Origin: Aldrovandia affinis | Taxonomy: Eukaryota; Chordata; Actinopteri; Notacanthiformes; Halosauridae | Direction: 5' to 3' | Length of the DNA: 64,000 bases | NCBI GenBank assembly: GCA_029706075.1 | Contig: JAINUG010000179.1 | Coordinates: 1,758,501-1,822,500 of the forward strand | In this document: piece by piece, positions 12,208 to 23,025 of the stretch | Layout: every line of letters starts with the position of its first letter | Position numbering within the stretch: the first letter of the stretch is position 1 | Position numbers and translations under genes: made by a program | Notes under the pieces: generated by a model | Database searches by the model: none | What the model was told of the DNA's origin: nothing | The model's input: the letters and a program-made list of their open reading frames with translations, nothing else

Positions 12208-12535
12208 TTTTACATTACATTTACATTTTAAGCATTTAGTAGACGCTCTTATCCAGAGTGACTTACAAGATGTGCATAAATACATGGTAGGAACAATCAT
12301 AGTTCACGCAAGAGATCAGTGCAGTAATACAGCGATAGACATCATTGCAGGCAGCTGCGTACCATACCTGTAACACTGGGAAGGAAAAGGTTAGTCTTTT
12401 TTTTCTTTCTATTTTTATGGCGTAAGCAGGGTTACATAGTGTTGAGCAATTAGCTTGATGTACAGAATTCAGTGGTAGTGGAGTCTGAAAAGGTGGGTTT
12501 TGAGTCTCTTGCGGAAGATCGCAAGTGATTATAAA
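12208..12535 (-). mobile_element. L2-type LINE 3' end, 5'-truncated
   Basis: Minus strand: the last coding residues IFRKRLKTHLFRLHYH then stop (about 12535-12480), a ~270-base 3' UTR, and the end CTCTGGATAAGAGCGTCTAC plus a TAAATGTAA tail. This is the C-terminus and tail of an L2-like (possibly Nimb) fish LINE. The same UTR occurs at 20310 and 35648. Confidence 0.8.
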
Positions 12536-13037
12536 AAACTGCTCCTGCTGGTCAAAGGAGCACGCACAGTATAAAGCATGAAGTGTCTTCCTCCGTCTCA
12601 TGTCAGTGCAAGCTTAATTTGCGAACTGCGGTGTGAAAAGGAGCGGCGGCTGACTTCACATGTTTCGGAGGAGAGCGCATACTTGTCTACACTCTCCCGA
12701 ATTGACAGTGGAGGCTGAAATGAGCATGGCTGAATATGAATATGATCGGCCATTGTAGTTTCAAGTCTCAATAAAAAACAAACAGTAGAGAGGTAACTAG
12801 TATACACTGACAAGCAGAAGCTTGGCACATTCAGGATATAATATATCATAAAAATATCTGTTCAAATTCTTTAATCTTTGCCCAAGTATGGACTGAGTTT
12901 GGGACCAATTGAAGTTGAGATTTGAATGGGAAGGCGTTTAATGGTGTATAATGGTGCCATGTCTTGTGGAAAAGCAGAAGCTGCGGTAATAAGGTGGTTC
13001 AAATGGTTCACCTCCCTTCTCTTCCCATGCTTATCAG

Positions 13038-13153
13038 TGCCAACAGCGCCCCCTCAGAATGTGGAGGCCAAAGCGCTGAACTCAACCACAGTCAAATTCA
13101 CGTGGAATCCACCCCCGCAGCAGTTCATTAATGGCATCAACCAGGGCTACAAG
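13038..13153 (+). CDS. sdk2: sdk2 exon 3: FN3-3, first half
   Basis: Encodes (V)[20 protein letters not shown] and continues [18 protein letters not shown], with the B-strand Trp, the near-invariant sidekick block [15 protein letters not shown] and an NST sequon. Starts phase 1 (Val split G|TG) after TTATCAG; ends phase 0 at AAG|GTAAGC. Marks the start of FN3 domain 3. Confidence 0.97.
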
Positions 13154-14731
13154 GTAAGCCTTCATTACACAGAGCATCACTGAGGTTAATGATGATTAAT
13201 AATTTGAACTGAGAGTTGTGGACCAATCATTACTGCTCCTGTACTTCACCTGGGATTATTTGGGAGGATCAGAAACTCTCTCATTGGATTAATCAGCTCT
13301 AGAGTTATGTCTGTGTTACTTGTATACTTCATACAATTCCAAAGACAAATTCCTAGTAACTTCTCTGGTATGAAGCCATTTTCTTGAAGTTATAGCTTCT
13401 TTATAGCAGTGTTATACATGTATAAGGACTGACTTGGCTAGGCTAAGCATCTTGGACATGATTAAAGAACATGGAAAAAGATTCCAGCTTGAGGCTTGGC
13501 CATGAGCATGAGTACAGTTGTTCATGTTGTTCATGTGAGTACATGTTCTCTAGGCTTGTGTATATTTCAGTCTTAAGGAGACCACCCAGGATTGGTTGGC
13601 TAGCTAGATGTACATTTGAAAATTTGAGCACTTGAAGTATTAGAATCCGTGAAAGTGAGGGACTTGTTTCCCAAGAAGTGTTGTACATCTCAACTGTATT
13701 TCATTTTTTATAATGTATTCTTTTTATTTTTAAATACATTTTATTTATTTTTTGTGTAGTATGCTTTCCCACCCAACTGCTATTGCAAAATACATTGATG
13801 GTTGATTTCGATTACAAATGTGAAACCCCTGGTAGTCAGGCCCTGTTTGTATGGGTGTATGAAATAAGATACTTATTTCTCTTAGACTGATCATATTTCC
13901 GTTTATGTGGGATTAAGGCTCTTACACTGAAGGAAGTGGTATTACATTTGTGTTGCAAGTTACCACTTATTAGAGGTGTTTCAAACTATAATTATGTTTG
14001 ACAGAATTGTGGCATAACACTGCTGAGAAGTAGTATTTTATTCTATTCCTAAGAAGGTCTGCAGTCCAATGCAAGAAGACAATTATTTATTTTATTGAAA
14101 GATGGTAACAAAAATCTATTCAATAGCCAGATGCAACTTAAGAAGTGCATTGATTTTTTATTTTTTATTTGATGTCTAAGTTATAAAGTGACTTATTTAG
14201 GCACCCTGACTACAATGTACTTTCTCCTTAACCGTAAGTAACAAATCAAAGCTATTGAAAACCTTTATGAGTTTTAGCTATTTCTATAAAATATTGAAGA
14301 AACTCCAAACCATCACCCTTGCATCAATTTATTACTGTAGTGAAAGGACGAGTCATAGAATGGTTGAATATATATTTTAATTAATATCTCCTGCACAAGA
14401 ATAAAATGATAATCAAGGTGTACTTTGGAAGAGGCAGTCCTCCTTCATTACAATTGAACAAGATCATGACTTTGAATTAGCTTTTCATCTAAGTTGTAGA
14501 AGCTCCATAAAGTCAGGTTGGAATAATGTAGTCTTTCAGCGTGGTGACTGGCCTGCTCTATGCGCTGAGGGAAGAGCTGAGTTCCAGTTAAGGCCGGCTC
14601 ACAAAGACAGGTCGTGGTTACTGTGATGGGAATCTGCGATGCGTTTCTCACCTGTGCTCGTTAGTGATTTTATGCTGTAACCCCCCAAACCAACCCCCTC
14701 AGCCCGAATAGAGTGTAATTTCTTCCTGCAG
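13154..14731. other. intron, window exons 3-4
   Basis: 1.6 kb, AT-rich, with no repeat family or gene that I recognise. The last ~30 bases (TGTAATTTCTTCCTGCAG) give a normal acceptor. Confidence 0.7.
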
Positions 14732-14927
14732 CTGTTGGCATGGCCTGAGCAGTTGCCTGAAGTTGTTACCGTGGTGACCATCACCCCGGATTTCCATGGT
14801 GCCCGGCACGTGGGCTATATCAGCGGCCTGAGGAAATTCACCTGGTACCTGACATCGGTGCTGTGCTTCACCACGCCGGGTGACGGGCCCAGCAGTCCGC
14901 CCAAGATGATCCTGACCCACGAGGACA
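14732..14927 (+). CDS. sdk2: sdk2 exon 4: FN3-3, second half
   Basis: Encodes LLAWPEQLPEVVTVVTITPD through LCFTTPGDGPSSPPKMILTHED. The LLAWP start, VVTI-PDFHG block and TSVLCFTTPGDGP F-G strands are sidekick hallmarks; LLAWP favours SDK2. Starts phase 0 and ends phase 1 (GAC A|GTGAGT); the split Lys codon is completed by exon 5. Confidence 0.97.
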
Positions 14928-16455
14928 GTGAGTGCCAGAAGGTTACCAGAGTTACCAGAAGGTCACAGTTTTGAGAGCCAGTTTGAGAGCCAGAAGCTGT
15001 GGTTGTATCATGGAGCGATTGGCTTTGAAGAGCTTCAGCTAATAGCCAGCTGTACAAAATGATATCATCCAAAATTTAATATTATAAATAATCATAATAA
15101 TAATATATTAATAATATCTTTATAATAATCTTTTGTATTCTGGTACAGATCCAGTTTAAAACTGATGTTTCACTCGTTGGACCTTTAAAACATATCTATG
15201 GTTCTTTCGTGAAATAAAATAGGGGAAAGAGATTGTTTGGACGTGGTAAGCATGCACTATATGGTACATCCAGCTAAACATCAATGTTTCCCAGTGTCTC
15301 CCAATGCTTTTTAAAGTTGTTCAAGGTCACTTGAAAACTATATTAAATATTAACAAGTTGGTCTTATGTTACATATACTTAAATTATTTATTTTATTTAT
15401 TTTTAAGCTTTCAATTGTGTGTGCTACATGTGTTTCATTGCTTTGTTTCTCGGGGTAATGGGTGTGTGATGATTTTATATGGGATCCAATTAAACTCTTT
15501 TTGAATATTAAATGCTATTCAAGTCTTTTAAGATAGAAAGGTGCTTGGATGGCTGCCATTAATCTGACATGTGATTACATTAATTAAATTGCTCAGAATA
15601 TTTTGTTAATATCTTTTAAAAAAATCTTAAATATCTTTAATACATTTAGGTCAGCTGTCTCAGTTGGTTAAGCTTAATTAATTGGTGAATAAACTTTCAA
15701 AGCCCTACAATTAAACCATTAATTAGTCTCAATTTTACTTGATTCAAACATGTCAGATTCACAAAGTACCTTGAGGGAACAGAAATGAACTAAATAAGCT
15801 GAGAAACACCTTGACCTTTTTGTTGATCTTTTAGTGGCTATCTGTAGCTATCTTTCTTGATGGATATAGCAGATAAATGAAAAGTGATTTATGCGGGTCA
15901 AAAGAGTTTTATGCAGGTCAAAAGAGATTTATGCTGATCAGAATGCAATTACCAGCTCAATAATGAATGTAATGTAAAATAAATTAATACAAGTAATTAA
16001 TTGAGTTCAACTGGAACCCAACCAGCACACACAGTACACTGGGTTGAAAAAATTGAGCCACAAAAAAATATGACAAATATTGTGTTTGTGGAATGGCATT
16101 GTGGCAGTTTGTTGATTGTGACAGTGTTGGTTAGGTTACCAAGAGTGGGCAAATCTGGTCCTGGAGGGCCAATGTGTATGTATGTTATTGTTTCCACCAA
16201 TAATCCTGGCTCAATCACCTAATTAGCTGTATATGCCAATTCCAGTTCACTCATTGAATACCCCACAGTAAAATGTCTTCAGCTGCCATTCATGAGCTTA
16301 TCATTAAATGTATCTATAATGTGAGTTTACACAAATGATTGTGCAAATTAAATCATTCAGAACATTCTGCATGAAATCCAGAAATAGATATGTCCCTCCT
16401 TGCCCACCCCTGGGTTACACTGTTTGATCGATGTGTGTCTTTGTTCTGGTTCTAG
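14928..16455. other. intron, window exons 4-5
   Basis: 1.5 kb, AT-rich. It holds a hAT-like MITE (16140-16412) just before exon 5; the rest shows nothing assignable. A near-repeat of AGAGTTTTATGCAGGTCAAA occurs at about 15890-15945. Confidence 0.7.
16140..16412. mobile_element. hAT-like MITE (~270 bp)
   Basis: Left end CAAGAGTGGGCAAATCTGGT and right end CCCTCCTTGCCCACCCCTG are inverted versions of the hAT tip CAGGGGTGGGCAA. Flanks GGTTACCA (16134-16141) and GGTTACAC (16413-16420) look like a degraded 8-bp target duplication. No coding capacity. It ends about 43 bases before exon 5. Confidence 0.6.
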
Positions 16456-16554
16456 AACCGGGCCCAGTGGGTCACCTGAGCTTCACAGAGATTTTGGACA
16501 CCTCTCTGCGGGTCAGCTGGCAGGAGCCCGTGGACAAGAACGGCGTGATCATAG
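16456..16554 (+). CDS. sdk2: sdk2 exon 5: FN3-4, first half
   Basis: Encodes (K)[19 protein letters not shown] and [13 protein letters not shown], the A to C strands of FN3 domain 4 with its B-strand Trp. Acceptor GGTTCTAG; donor ATAG|GTCAGG. Phase 1 at both ends, so the Gly codon is completed by exon 6. Confidence 0.96.
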
Positions 16555-18254
16555 GTCAGGCACTGATTCTTCAGCCCTGTGCTGTTCCTTTGCATGATGG
16601 GCAGTGGGGTCAAATCCTCTAATATGATTTTTCTCCAGTTCACTGCAAACAGGCCCAAACTACAGTCCACGGCAAACAGATAGAAATGCAGACCCAGCTG
16701 CTTTCTTGTCATACACTGTCAGGAGTTGGACTACTGAGTTGACTCTGAGTAGAGGCAGGTTTCTAGTTTTCTCTTTTAGAACTTCACTAGTCATATATAT
16801 TTTTGTGACATGTTTACATTTGTGAGGATTCCAAGTCCATTTTTGTCTAAGCTCTCAAAAATGTATCACTTCACGCTTCATGCTCAAGTATGATTTCATA
16901 TCACATTTTCTTGTTTTTAGCATCTGGGTCATTAAGTTATGCATCTCAAATTGAAAGCAAAAGTGTGGATTTCTCCTAGTTTTTGTCTGTGTCAAAATGA
17001 TTCACTGCATCTTGAATTATGTTTTTAAGGAAATTCTGCCTCCCTTCTACTTAAATTTGCATTAGCTTGTAAACAAGTCCATTTTTTAAATGCATCCCAT
17101 ATTCATTTGTAAGTTGTTAAAACTCTTTAATTGAGACGCTTGTGTTTATCATTAAAATGTGACTTTACAGAGGAAGAAATGCGTTTTTGACGGATGGGTT
17201 TTAAGAAAACAAAAGCATGTCAGTCATATTGACTATGCATTGTGTGCAGTAAACTGCCCAGTTAACATCAGGAAACAATAAATCAGACGCTTTTAACTAC
17301 GGGAAAATCAACTGAACCCCACTTACAGAAAGTTAGGCACGGAGCATGTGTTTTTCCAAGCGGAGAAAAACGAAACCGGCAACCCATTAAGTGCCTGAGA
17401 GCCACAGGAGAGTGAAGCGAATGTGACGGCCGTAGATTAATCTGAAATGATTGCAGACAGCACCCGTCTTTGGCAGTGCACACAGCAGTGTTTTCTGTTT
17501 AACATTAGGTGTGTTTGTTTCTTGTGGGGGCCCCCAGTGCGAAACTTTGATTTACGAGTTGCCGGCTGCGAAAGGACAGTTTGTGATTGGAAACAGTGCT
17601 GACGGTGGGGGATTTCACTCTGGATGAAGTGCAAATTATACTGGACCTGTGCTGGCCATTAGCCTCGGTTAGACACACAGGGAGCAGGGAGCAGGGTGCA
17701 GGGTCTCCACAACTCACTGCACTGACCTGTGTTCTACTGATAGAGTTGGTAATAGAGGAGCCCTGTATAATAATAATAATAATAATTTCTGCATCTCTTC
17801 CAAAGGAATTCAGTTTGGTTTCTTCTCCATTTCATGTCAGAAAATGATGTAGTGGAGACCTATAAGGAGAGTTAGAATGGAACTCCCTGTTGACAGTAGG
17901 TAGCACTGGTAGTCTGAATACACTGCCTGTGTATTCTCTCATTCACTCATTCACTAAATCTGTGATTTAAAGACCGCCCAGGGCTCCTCTCTGCAAAGTT
18001 AGCAGTCTTTAATTTCATATGAAAAATGCCTTTTGAATTTTTTTAATAATATGTTACGTTTTCTGTTAACACGTATTGGGAATTAAACAGGGAAAGAGTG
18101 TTGCTCAATATACAAAAGGCAAACCAAAATATAATAATAATAATATTATTAAACTTTATTTATATAGCACCTTTCATACAGAATGCAGCTCAACGTGCTT
18201 TTACATTTAAGCACAAAGAATAGATTAAAAAATAAATAATAATAATATATATAT

Positions 18255-18830
18255 TGTGGTGTCCCCAAGGGTTGGGTGATACTCGTGGACCTTGCAGAGG
18301 GTGTAGGCAGGTTAAATAACCCAGATGAGGCAGTAATATAAACAAAATGATAATTTATTAAACTATTCTTGACACACACAAAACAAAGGGTGGGGTCGTC
18401 GGGGGAATACAAAGACATAAAGTCCACAATCCTTAGCTCGTTGTCAATGTCCAAAATTCAATTCTGTTATCCAGTTTCGTTCCGCAATCCAGTCCATGGT
18501 CGATATCCAAAGGGGGGTCCTCAAAACAGTCCAATTTCATACACAAAACACTCTTTCTAAATCCTGGCTGGTCACAAAGACTTCACGGGTTCTCTATTCT
18601 CCAAACACACTCACCAACTCCTTTCCCTACACGTTTCTACTCCTCTCCAACATGTGCTGTGAGTCAGTCCTTTAAATAGGCCTCAAAATGGCCTTCAGCT
18701 GGTCGTTAGTCCCAATCCCTTTACTGTGTTCAGGTGTTACTGTGGCCTGCTGGGAAATGTAGTGTTTCCTGGCTCCCATGTGTTGTAGGCCAGGCAGCCA
18801 TTTCCTTGTGCAGCGCCTTGGGCTGCCACA
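18255..18830 (-). mobile_element. solo LTR of a retrotransposon
   Basis: 576 bases bounded by TGTGGTGTCC and GGGCTGCCACA, i.e. TG...CA ends with short inverted tips, flanked by ATAT on both sides (18251-18254, 18831-18834). On the minus strand it has a promoter-like TATTTAAAGG in its first third and AATAAA (near 18355) in its last third, so the element pointed that way. No internal genes remain, as expected after LTR-LTR recombination. The TGTGGCAG tip is shared with the Gypsy LTR near 33937, suggesting a related family. Confidence 0.8.
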
Positions 18831-18837
18831 ATATATA

Positions 18838-19753
18838 CACTACTGGTCAAAAGTTTTACAACACCCCCATTTTCCAGTTTTTACTGAAATTTAAGCAGTT
18901 CAAGTCCAGTGAATAACCTGAAATGGTACAAAGGTAAGCGGTAAATTGGCAGAGGTTAAAAAAAAAGTTTAGGTTACCAAAAACTGAAAAATAATGTACA
19001 TTTCAGAGTTATAAAAAAAGGCCCTTTTCAGGGAACAAGTAATGGGTTAACGTGGGTTAACAGTCACTCTATGCAAGTTGCCTACTCTGGATCCAGCAAA
19101 AGAGCCCCAGACCATCACGCTTCCTCCTCTATGTTTGACAGTTGGTGTCACACACTGAGGAACCATCCTTTCGCCTACTCAACGGTTTACAAAAACCTTT
19201 CAAAATTTCAAGATTTCAAATTTTGATTAATCGGTCCATAAGACCTTCTTCCAGTCTTCAGTAGTTCACTGGCGGTGCTTCATGGCCCAGGCAAGCCTCT
19301 TTTTCTTATTTTGCCATCTTAGCAATGGCTTTCTTACTGCCACTTGACCTGTCAAACCTGCAGTTTGAAGTCTTCTCTTCACAGTTGAAACTGAGACTTC
19401 CTTACTTCGACCAGTGTTAAGCTGTGCTTGAAGCTGTTGTCCTATGAGCCGCCTATCACGCAAGCTGTTCACTCTCAGAAACTTGTCTTCTGATTTTGTT
19501 GTGGCTTTGGGTCTGCCAAACCTCTTCCTATCAGAGTTTCCTCCAGTTTCCAAGTGCCTTTTGATGGTGTAGGAAACTACTCACTGCCAAAAAATGTACA
19601 TTCTTTTTCTGTTTTTGGTAACCTAAACTTTTTTTTTAACCTCAGGTTACCGCTTACCTTTGTTACATTTCAGGTTATTCACTGGACTGGAACTGCTTAA
19701 ATTTAAGTAAAAACTGGAAAATGGGGGTGTTCTAAAACTTTTGACCGGTAGTG
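18838..19753 (-). mobile_element. Tc1-like element with long inverted repeats, internally deleted
   Basis: Ends CACTACTGGTCAAAAGTTTT (18838) and its inverse AAAACTTTTGACCGGTAGTG (to 19753), each followed by TA, the Tc1 target. The inverted repeats extend roughly 170 bases. The minus strand carries a transposase remnant: METGGNSDRKRFGRPKATTK (19553 down, with GRPK hinge motif), a paired-like domain, then WAMKHRQ and, past a frame break, GGSVMVWGSFAGSR near 19120. The second Asp and the Glu of the DDE centre are missing by deletion. Confidence 0.88.
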
Positions 19754-20071
19754 TATATGTATATATTTTTTTAAATCACCCAATCCAAATGGCATAGATA
19801 AAATCATGTAAGGAAATGAATGAAGCAATTTAAAGAAATAAAGTAATAAAGAGTGGATACAATAAATAAGTAAATAAAAATTATGAAATGCTGCTAATTA
19901 TCAGCTAGATTAAAAGGTATGTTTTCAGTTGCCATTAAAAAATGTCCACTGAGCCCACTTCTCTAATAAATAAATAAATATATAAATGCATGCTGTGTCC
20001 AGCCTTTTCCCTATCCTAATGGGACCACCTCACAAGTGATGCTTGAGTGCTGGTTCTGCCGATTCCTGCAG

Positions 20072-20263
20072 GCTATCTGGTGTCCTGGGAGGTACAGGGG
20101 AAGAACTCCTCCCGGGTGACGCGCACGCTGGCAAACACCACGCTGGAGTACAAGGTGACAGGCCTCACCTCCCTCACCACCTACACCCTGGAGGTAGTGG
20201 CCATGACGGAGGCTGGGACAGGGGCTGTCACCCCCTCCACCATCTCCTCGGGTGTGCCCCCAG
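20072..20263 (+). CDS. sdk2: sdk2 exon 6: FN3-4, second half
   Basis: Encodes (G)[19 protein letters not shown] through [18 protein letters not shown]. Has the sidekick blocks [19 protein letters not shown] and STISSGVPP and two glycosylation sequons (NSS, NTT). Acceptor CCTGCAG, donor CCAG|GTCAGT. Phase 1 at both ends. An L2 LINE begins only about 47 bases after the exon. Confidence 0.97.
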
Positions 20264-21943
20264 GTCAGTTTCCTTCCTTCCGACACTCCTCTGGCAGACA
20301 AAGGGGATCATTTTACATTTGACATTTTAAGCATTTAGCAGACGGACTTATCCAGAGTGACTTACAAGATGGCATAAATACATGGTAGGAGCAATCATAG
20401 TTCACGCAAGACATCAGTGCAGTAATACAGAGATAGACATCATTGCAGGCAGCTGCATACCATAACACTGAATGCAATAGAAACACTGGGAAGGAAAAGG
20501 TTAGTAATTATTATTATTATTTTATTTTTTTATTAAATGGAGTAAGCAAGTAGTGGTGGCAATTAGCTAGATATACAGAATTCAGTGGTAGTGGAGTCTG
20601 AAAAGAAGATCGCAAGATTGATGATTCTGCAGTCCTGACCGATTGGGGAAGGTCATTCCACCAGTGAGGGGTCAGGACAGAGAAGATACGAGACCGTGAG
20701 GAGCGGCTGCCAGCCGCCCGGAGGGATGGGGCAGTCAGTTTGCCAGAGGAGGTGGAACGGAGGGGTCTGGCTGGGGTGTAGGGAGTGATGAGTGACTGGA
20801 GGTATGGGGGAGCAGTACCTCTGGCCACTTGAAAAGCAAGCACCAGTGATTTGAATCTGATGCGTGCTGTGATGGGGAGCCAGTGCAGAGAGAAGAGTAG
20901 AGGGGCAGAGAGGAGAGTAGAGGGTCATGTGATCTATGATGTTTGAGGATGTTTAGATTTTTTTCAAAGCAGGATGCTCTCAAAATAGACTACATGTTTG
21001 ATAATAATAAAGAGAACTGTCTGAAAAAATATTGCTGGTAAAACATGGGTGAAAGATTGTTGGGCCATGCCCAAGTCCTGAGAAATGAATAGAAGCTCAT
21101 AAAAGCTCTATACCATTGGAAAGGCAAAGGTCTCTATCCTCCTTTGCTAGTTAGTACTTTAGAAGTCATTTATTCATGGGTCCATTCAGTCCGTTCATCC
21201 ATGTGGAATGTAGTTTGTGAGCATTAGTTCACATTTGGTCTGCATAAAAGTCTTTTTTTTTTTATAGACCGCTTTATCCCATAAAATCTCCCCAGTGCCG
21301 ATGGTATCAACAGGCACTCACTTGGCAGACAGCGGCTCCTACGCTTTGTTTGTGGATTGGCATGAATATGAATAACGCCCTTTTAACATGCCGTTGTCTT
21401 TATGGCAGCTGATAAGTTGTTGTTTTTGCTCAGTCATGAATCAAGCATTGCAACAGAAGAGGAGCGTTCATTTCAGCTAGCTTAGAGGCGCGACGTTACT
21501 GAAAAATGACAAATGCATGGCTGGCCAGAAGCCAGGCTGGAACCATTATCCCAGATAATAATGTGAAAGAAGTAAGTACTGAGAGGATACAGAGAGCTAC
21601 AATGCTCAGCAGGGCTGTTGGCTAGATGCAGCATCTTCTGTTGTTCGATCCACTTGCAAGGAACAATTTAATCTGAGCTCTGGAAAGGAAAATAAGAATT
21701 GTGGCTCAAGACTTTACGGCTGAGGCATCTTAGTTGAGATTTATCAATACTTGAGTCGCTTCGGCTCGCATGACAATACATACAACATGGGTTTACACCT
21801 AATCCTATGAAAGCCCTTATGGTGTTCACAATATTGTTTCTGCATTGAAAGAGCACTGTGAGGTGAAGATTGTTTTTCTTTAGAGTGAAAACAAGTACTA
21901 TACATATTTTTTTCCCAGTACGAATTGTTGTTCTTGTATTTAG
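20264..21943. other. intron, window exons 6-7
   Basis: 1.7 kb. L2-type LINE copy at 20310-20985; nothing assignable in 20986-21943, which ends TTCTTGTATTTAG before exon 7. Confidence 0.75.
20310..20985 (-). mobile_element. L2-type LINE 3' part with ORF2 C-terminus
   Basis: Minus strand ORF 20843-20517 reads LAFQVARGTAPPYLQSLITP, then SRIFSVLTPHWWNDLPQSVR: the C-terminal region of fish L2-like reverse transcriptase proteins. Upstream blocks (LKHHRSHDPLLS, HASDSNHW) appear in other frames, so it is frameshifted. The 3' end carries the AAGTCACTCTGGATAAGTCC-type tail and an A/T-rich (AAATGT) end at 20310. 5'-truncated and inactive. Confidence 0.85.
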
Positions 21944-22065
21944 AGCTTCCCGGATCGCCATCGAACCTCGTAATCTCCAAAATAAGCCCTCGATCAGCAA
22001 CACTGAAGTTTCGTGCTGGGGATGAGGGGAAAACCTCGATCTCCAAATGGATTGTTGAGGGGCAG
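21944..22065 (+). CDS. sdk2: sdk2 exon 7: FN3-5, first part
   Basis: Encodes (E)[19 protein letters not shown] and [21 protein letters not shown]. The order LPG-PSNL-IS-ISPRS and GKTSIS-W-VEGQ is the sidekick FN3-5 start; IVEGQ favours SDK2. Acceptor GTATTTAG (AG at 21942-21943), donor CAG|GTTAGT. Starts phase 1, ends phase 0. Confidence 0.95.
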
Positions 22066-22272
22066 GTTAGTAGAAGAGATTGATGAAAAATGTCAATCTA
22101 AAGGAATGACTGCAATATATGCTTGGACCTTGGAACTTTGTGTTGTCATTGTTGTGTTGCCCTGTTAATTCCTTTTCCGATACTCTAAAACACATTCAAT
22201 TACTCTTTCAAAAAATACGAACCTATGTGAGGAACATTATCATCTAACTTCAATTACAAATCAATAGGAAAT

Positions 22273-22450
22273 AGGAGTGTATGCAGGTTTTTGTTGCAAC
22301 CAATGCACTACACCAGGTGATTTCACTAATTAGCTCACTTCTTCAACTAAGGAGGGAACCTAATTGAAGTCACCTGGTGTAATGCATTGGCTACAACCGA
22401 AACCTGCACACACTCGGCCCTCGATGGAATGAGTTTGACACCCCTGCTCT
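22273..22450. mobile_element. palindromic MITE, hAT-like
   Basis: The left arm (GTATGCAGGTTTTTGTTGCA, then CACCAGGTGATTTCACTAAT) and right arm (its inverse ending AAACCTGCACACACTC) can fold into a hairpin of about 60 paired bases per side. The right tip ATGAGTTTGACACCCCTG is a hAT-type end common in fish. The left tip is truncated. Non-coding. Confidence 0.6.
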
Positions 22451-22665
22451 AGAACAATGCCTTAACAGGATGCAGACTGTGAGGCTCATCCACACACTAG
22501 AACAATGCCTTAACAGGATGCAGACCGTGGGACTTATCCATACACTAGAAGAGTGTATTAACAGGATGCAGACTGTGGGGCTCATCCATACACTAGAACA
22601 GTGTATTAACAGGATGCAGACCGTGCGGCTCATCCACACACTTAGAACAGTGCCTTAACAGGATG
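22449..22665 (+). repeat. 48-bp tandem repeat, ~4.5 copies
   Basis: Units of AGAACAATGCCTTAACAGGA + TGCAGACTGTGAGGCTCATC + CACACACT repeat every 48 bases. As 48 is a multiple of 3, both strands stay open across it with a 16-residue repeat (MQTVRLIHTLEQCLNR); this is a by-product, not a gene. Confidence 0.88.
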
Positions 22666-22971
22666 AGCGACCCAGCAGCCCAAAGTGCACACATTTTGAA
22701 CATTGGATCATTAGCTTCCCTGTTTGACAGGAAGTGGCACAAGGCACAACAGGAATGCAGATTATTTCCCTCTCAAATATTAAATATTGCTCTTCTTGGG
22801 TTTACAGTAGTAGGTTCCCAATCTTTATCAGAATCATCATTGAGAGCATAAATAACAAATAAAGTCATGATTTATTCCAATAGTCATTTAACAAGTGTTA
22901 AATGACTGTTGGTGTTTCTAAACACAAAGTGGCATGGTTATGAATTGCGCGCAAGCACTAGAGCCCACAAC

Positions 22972-23025
22972 ATTTACATTTTAGGCATTTATCAGACGCT
23001 CTTATCCAGAGCGACTTACACAGTT
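22972..23025 (-). mobile_element. L2-type LINE or SINE 3' tail fragment
   Basis: The 3' signature CTCTGGATAAGAGCGTCTGA followed by AAATG/TAAATG on the minus strand. Only the last ~50 bases remain; could be from either the LINE or a SINE sharing its tail. Confidence 0.65.

Larger units (their letters stand above)
9063..13037. other. intron, window exons 2-3
   Basis: 4.0 kb. It contains a SINE (9320-9472), a CA microsatellite cluster (9861-10062), a Tc1 relic (10928-11290), a Harbinger-like MYB relic (11291-11790) and an L2 LINE 3' end (12208-12535). A short ACT/AAT triplet run lies at 12132-12168. The parts 10063-10927 and 12536-13037 show nothing I can assign. Confidence 0.75.
16555..20071. 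other. intron, window exons 5-6
   Basis: 3.5 kb. Contains a solo LTR (18255-18830) directly followed by a deleted Tc1 element (18838-19753), plus short AAT/ATA runs at 17769-17787, 18130-18150 and 18230-18254. The part 16600-17760 shows nothing I can assign. Confidence 0.75.
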
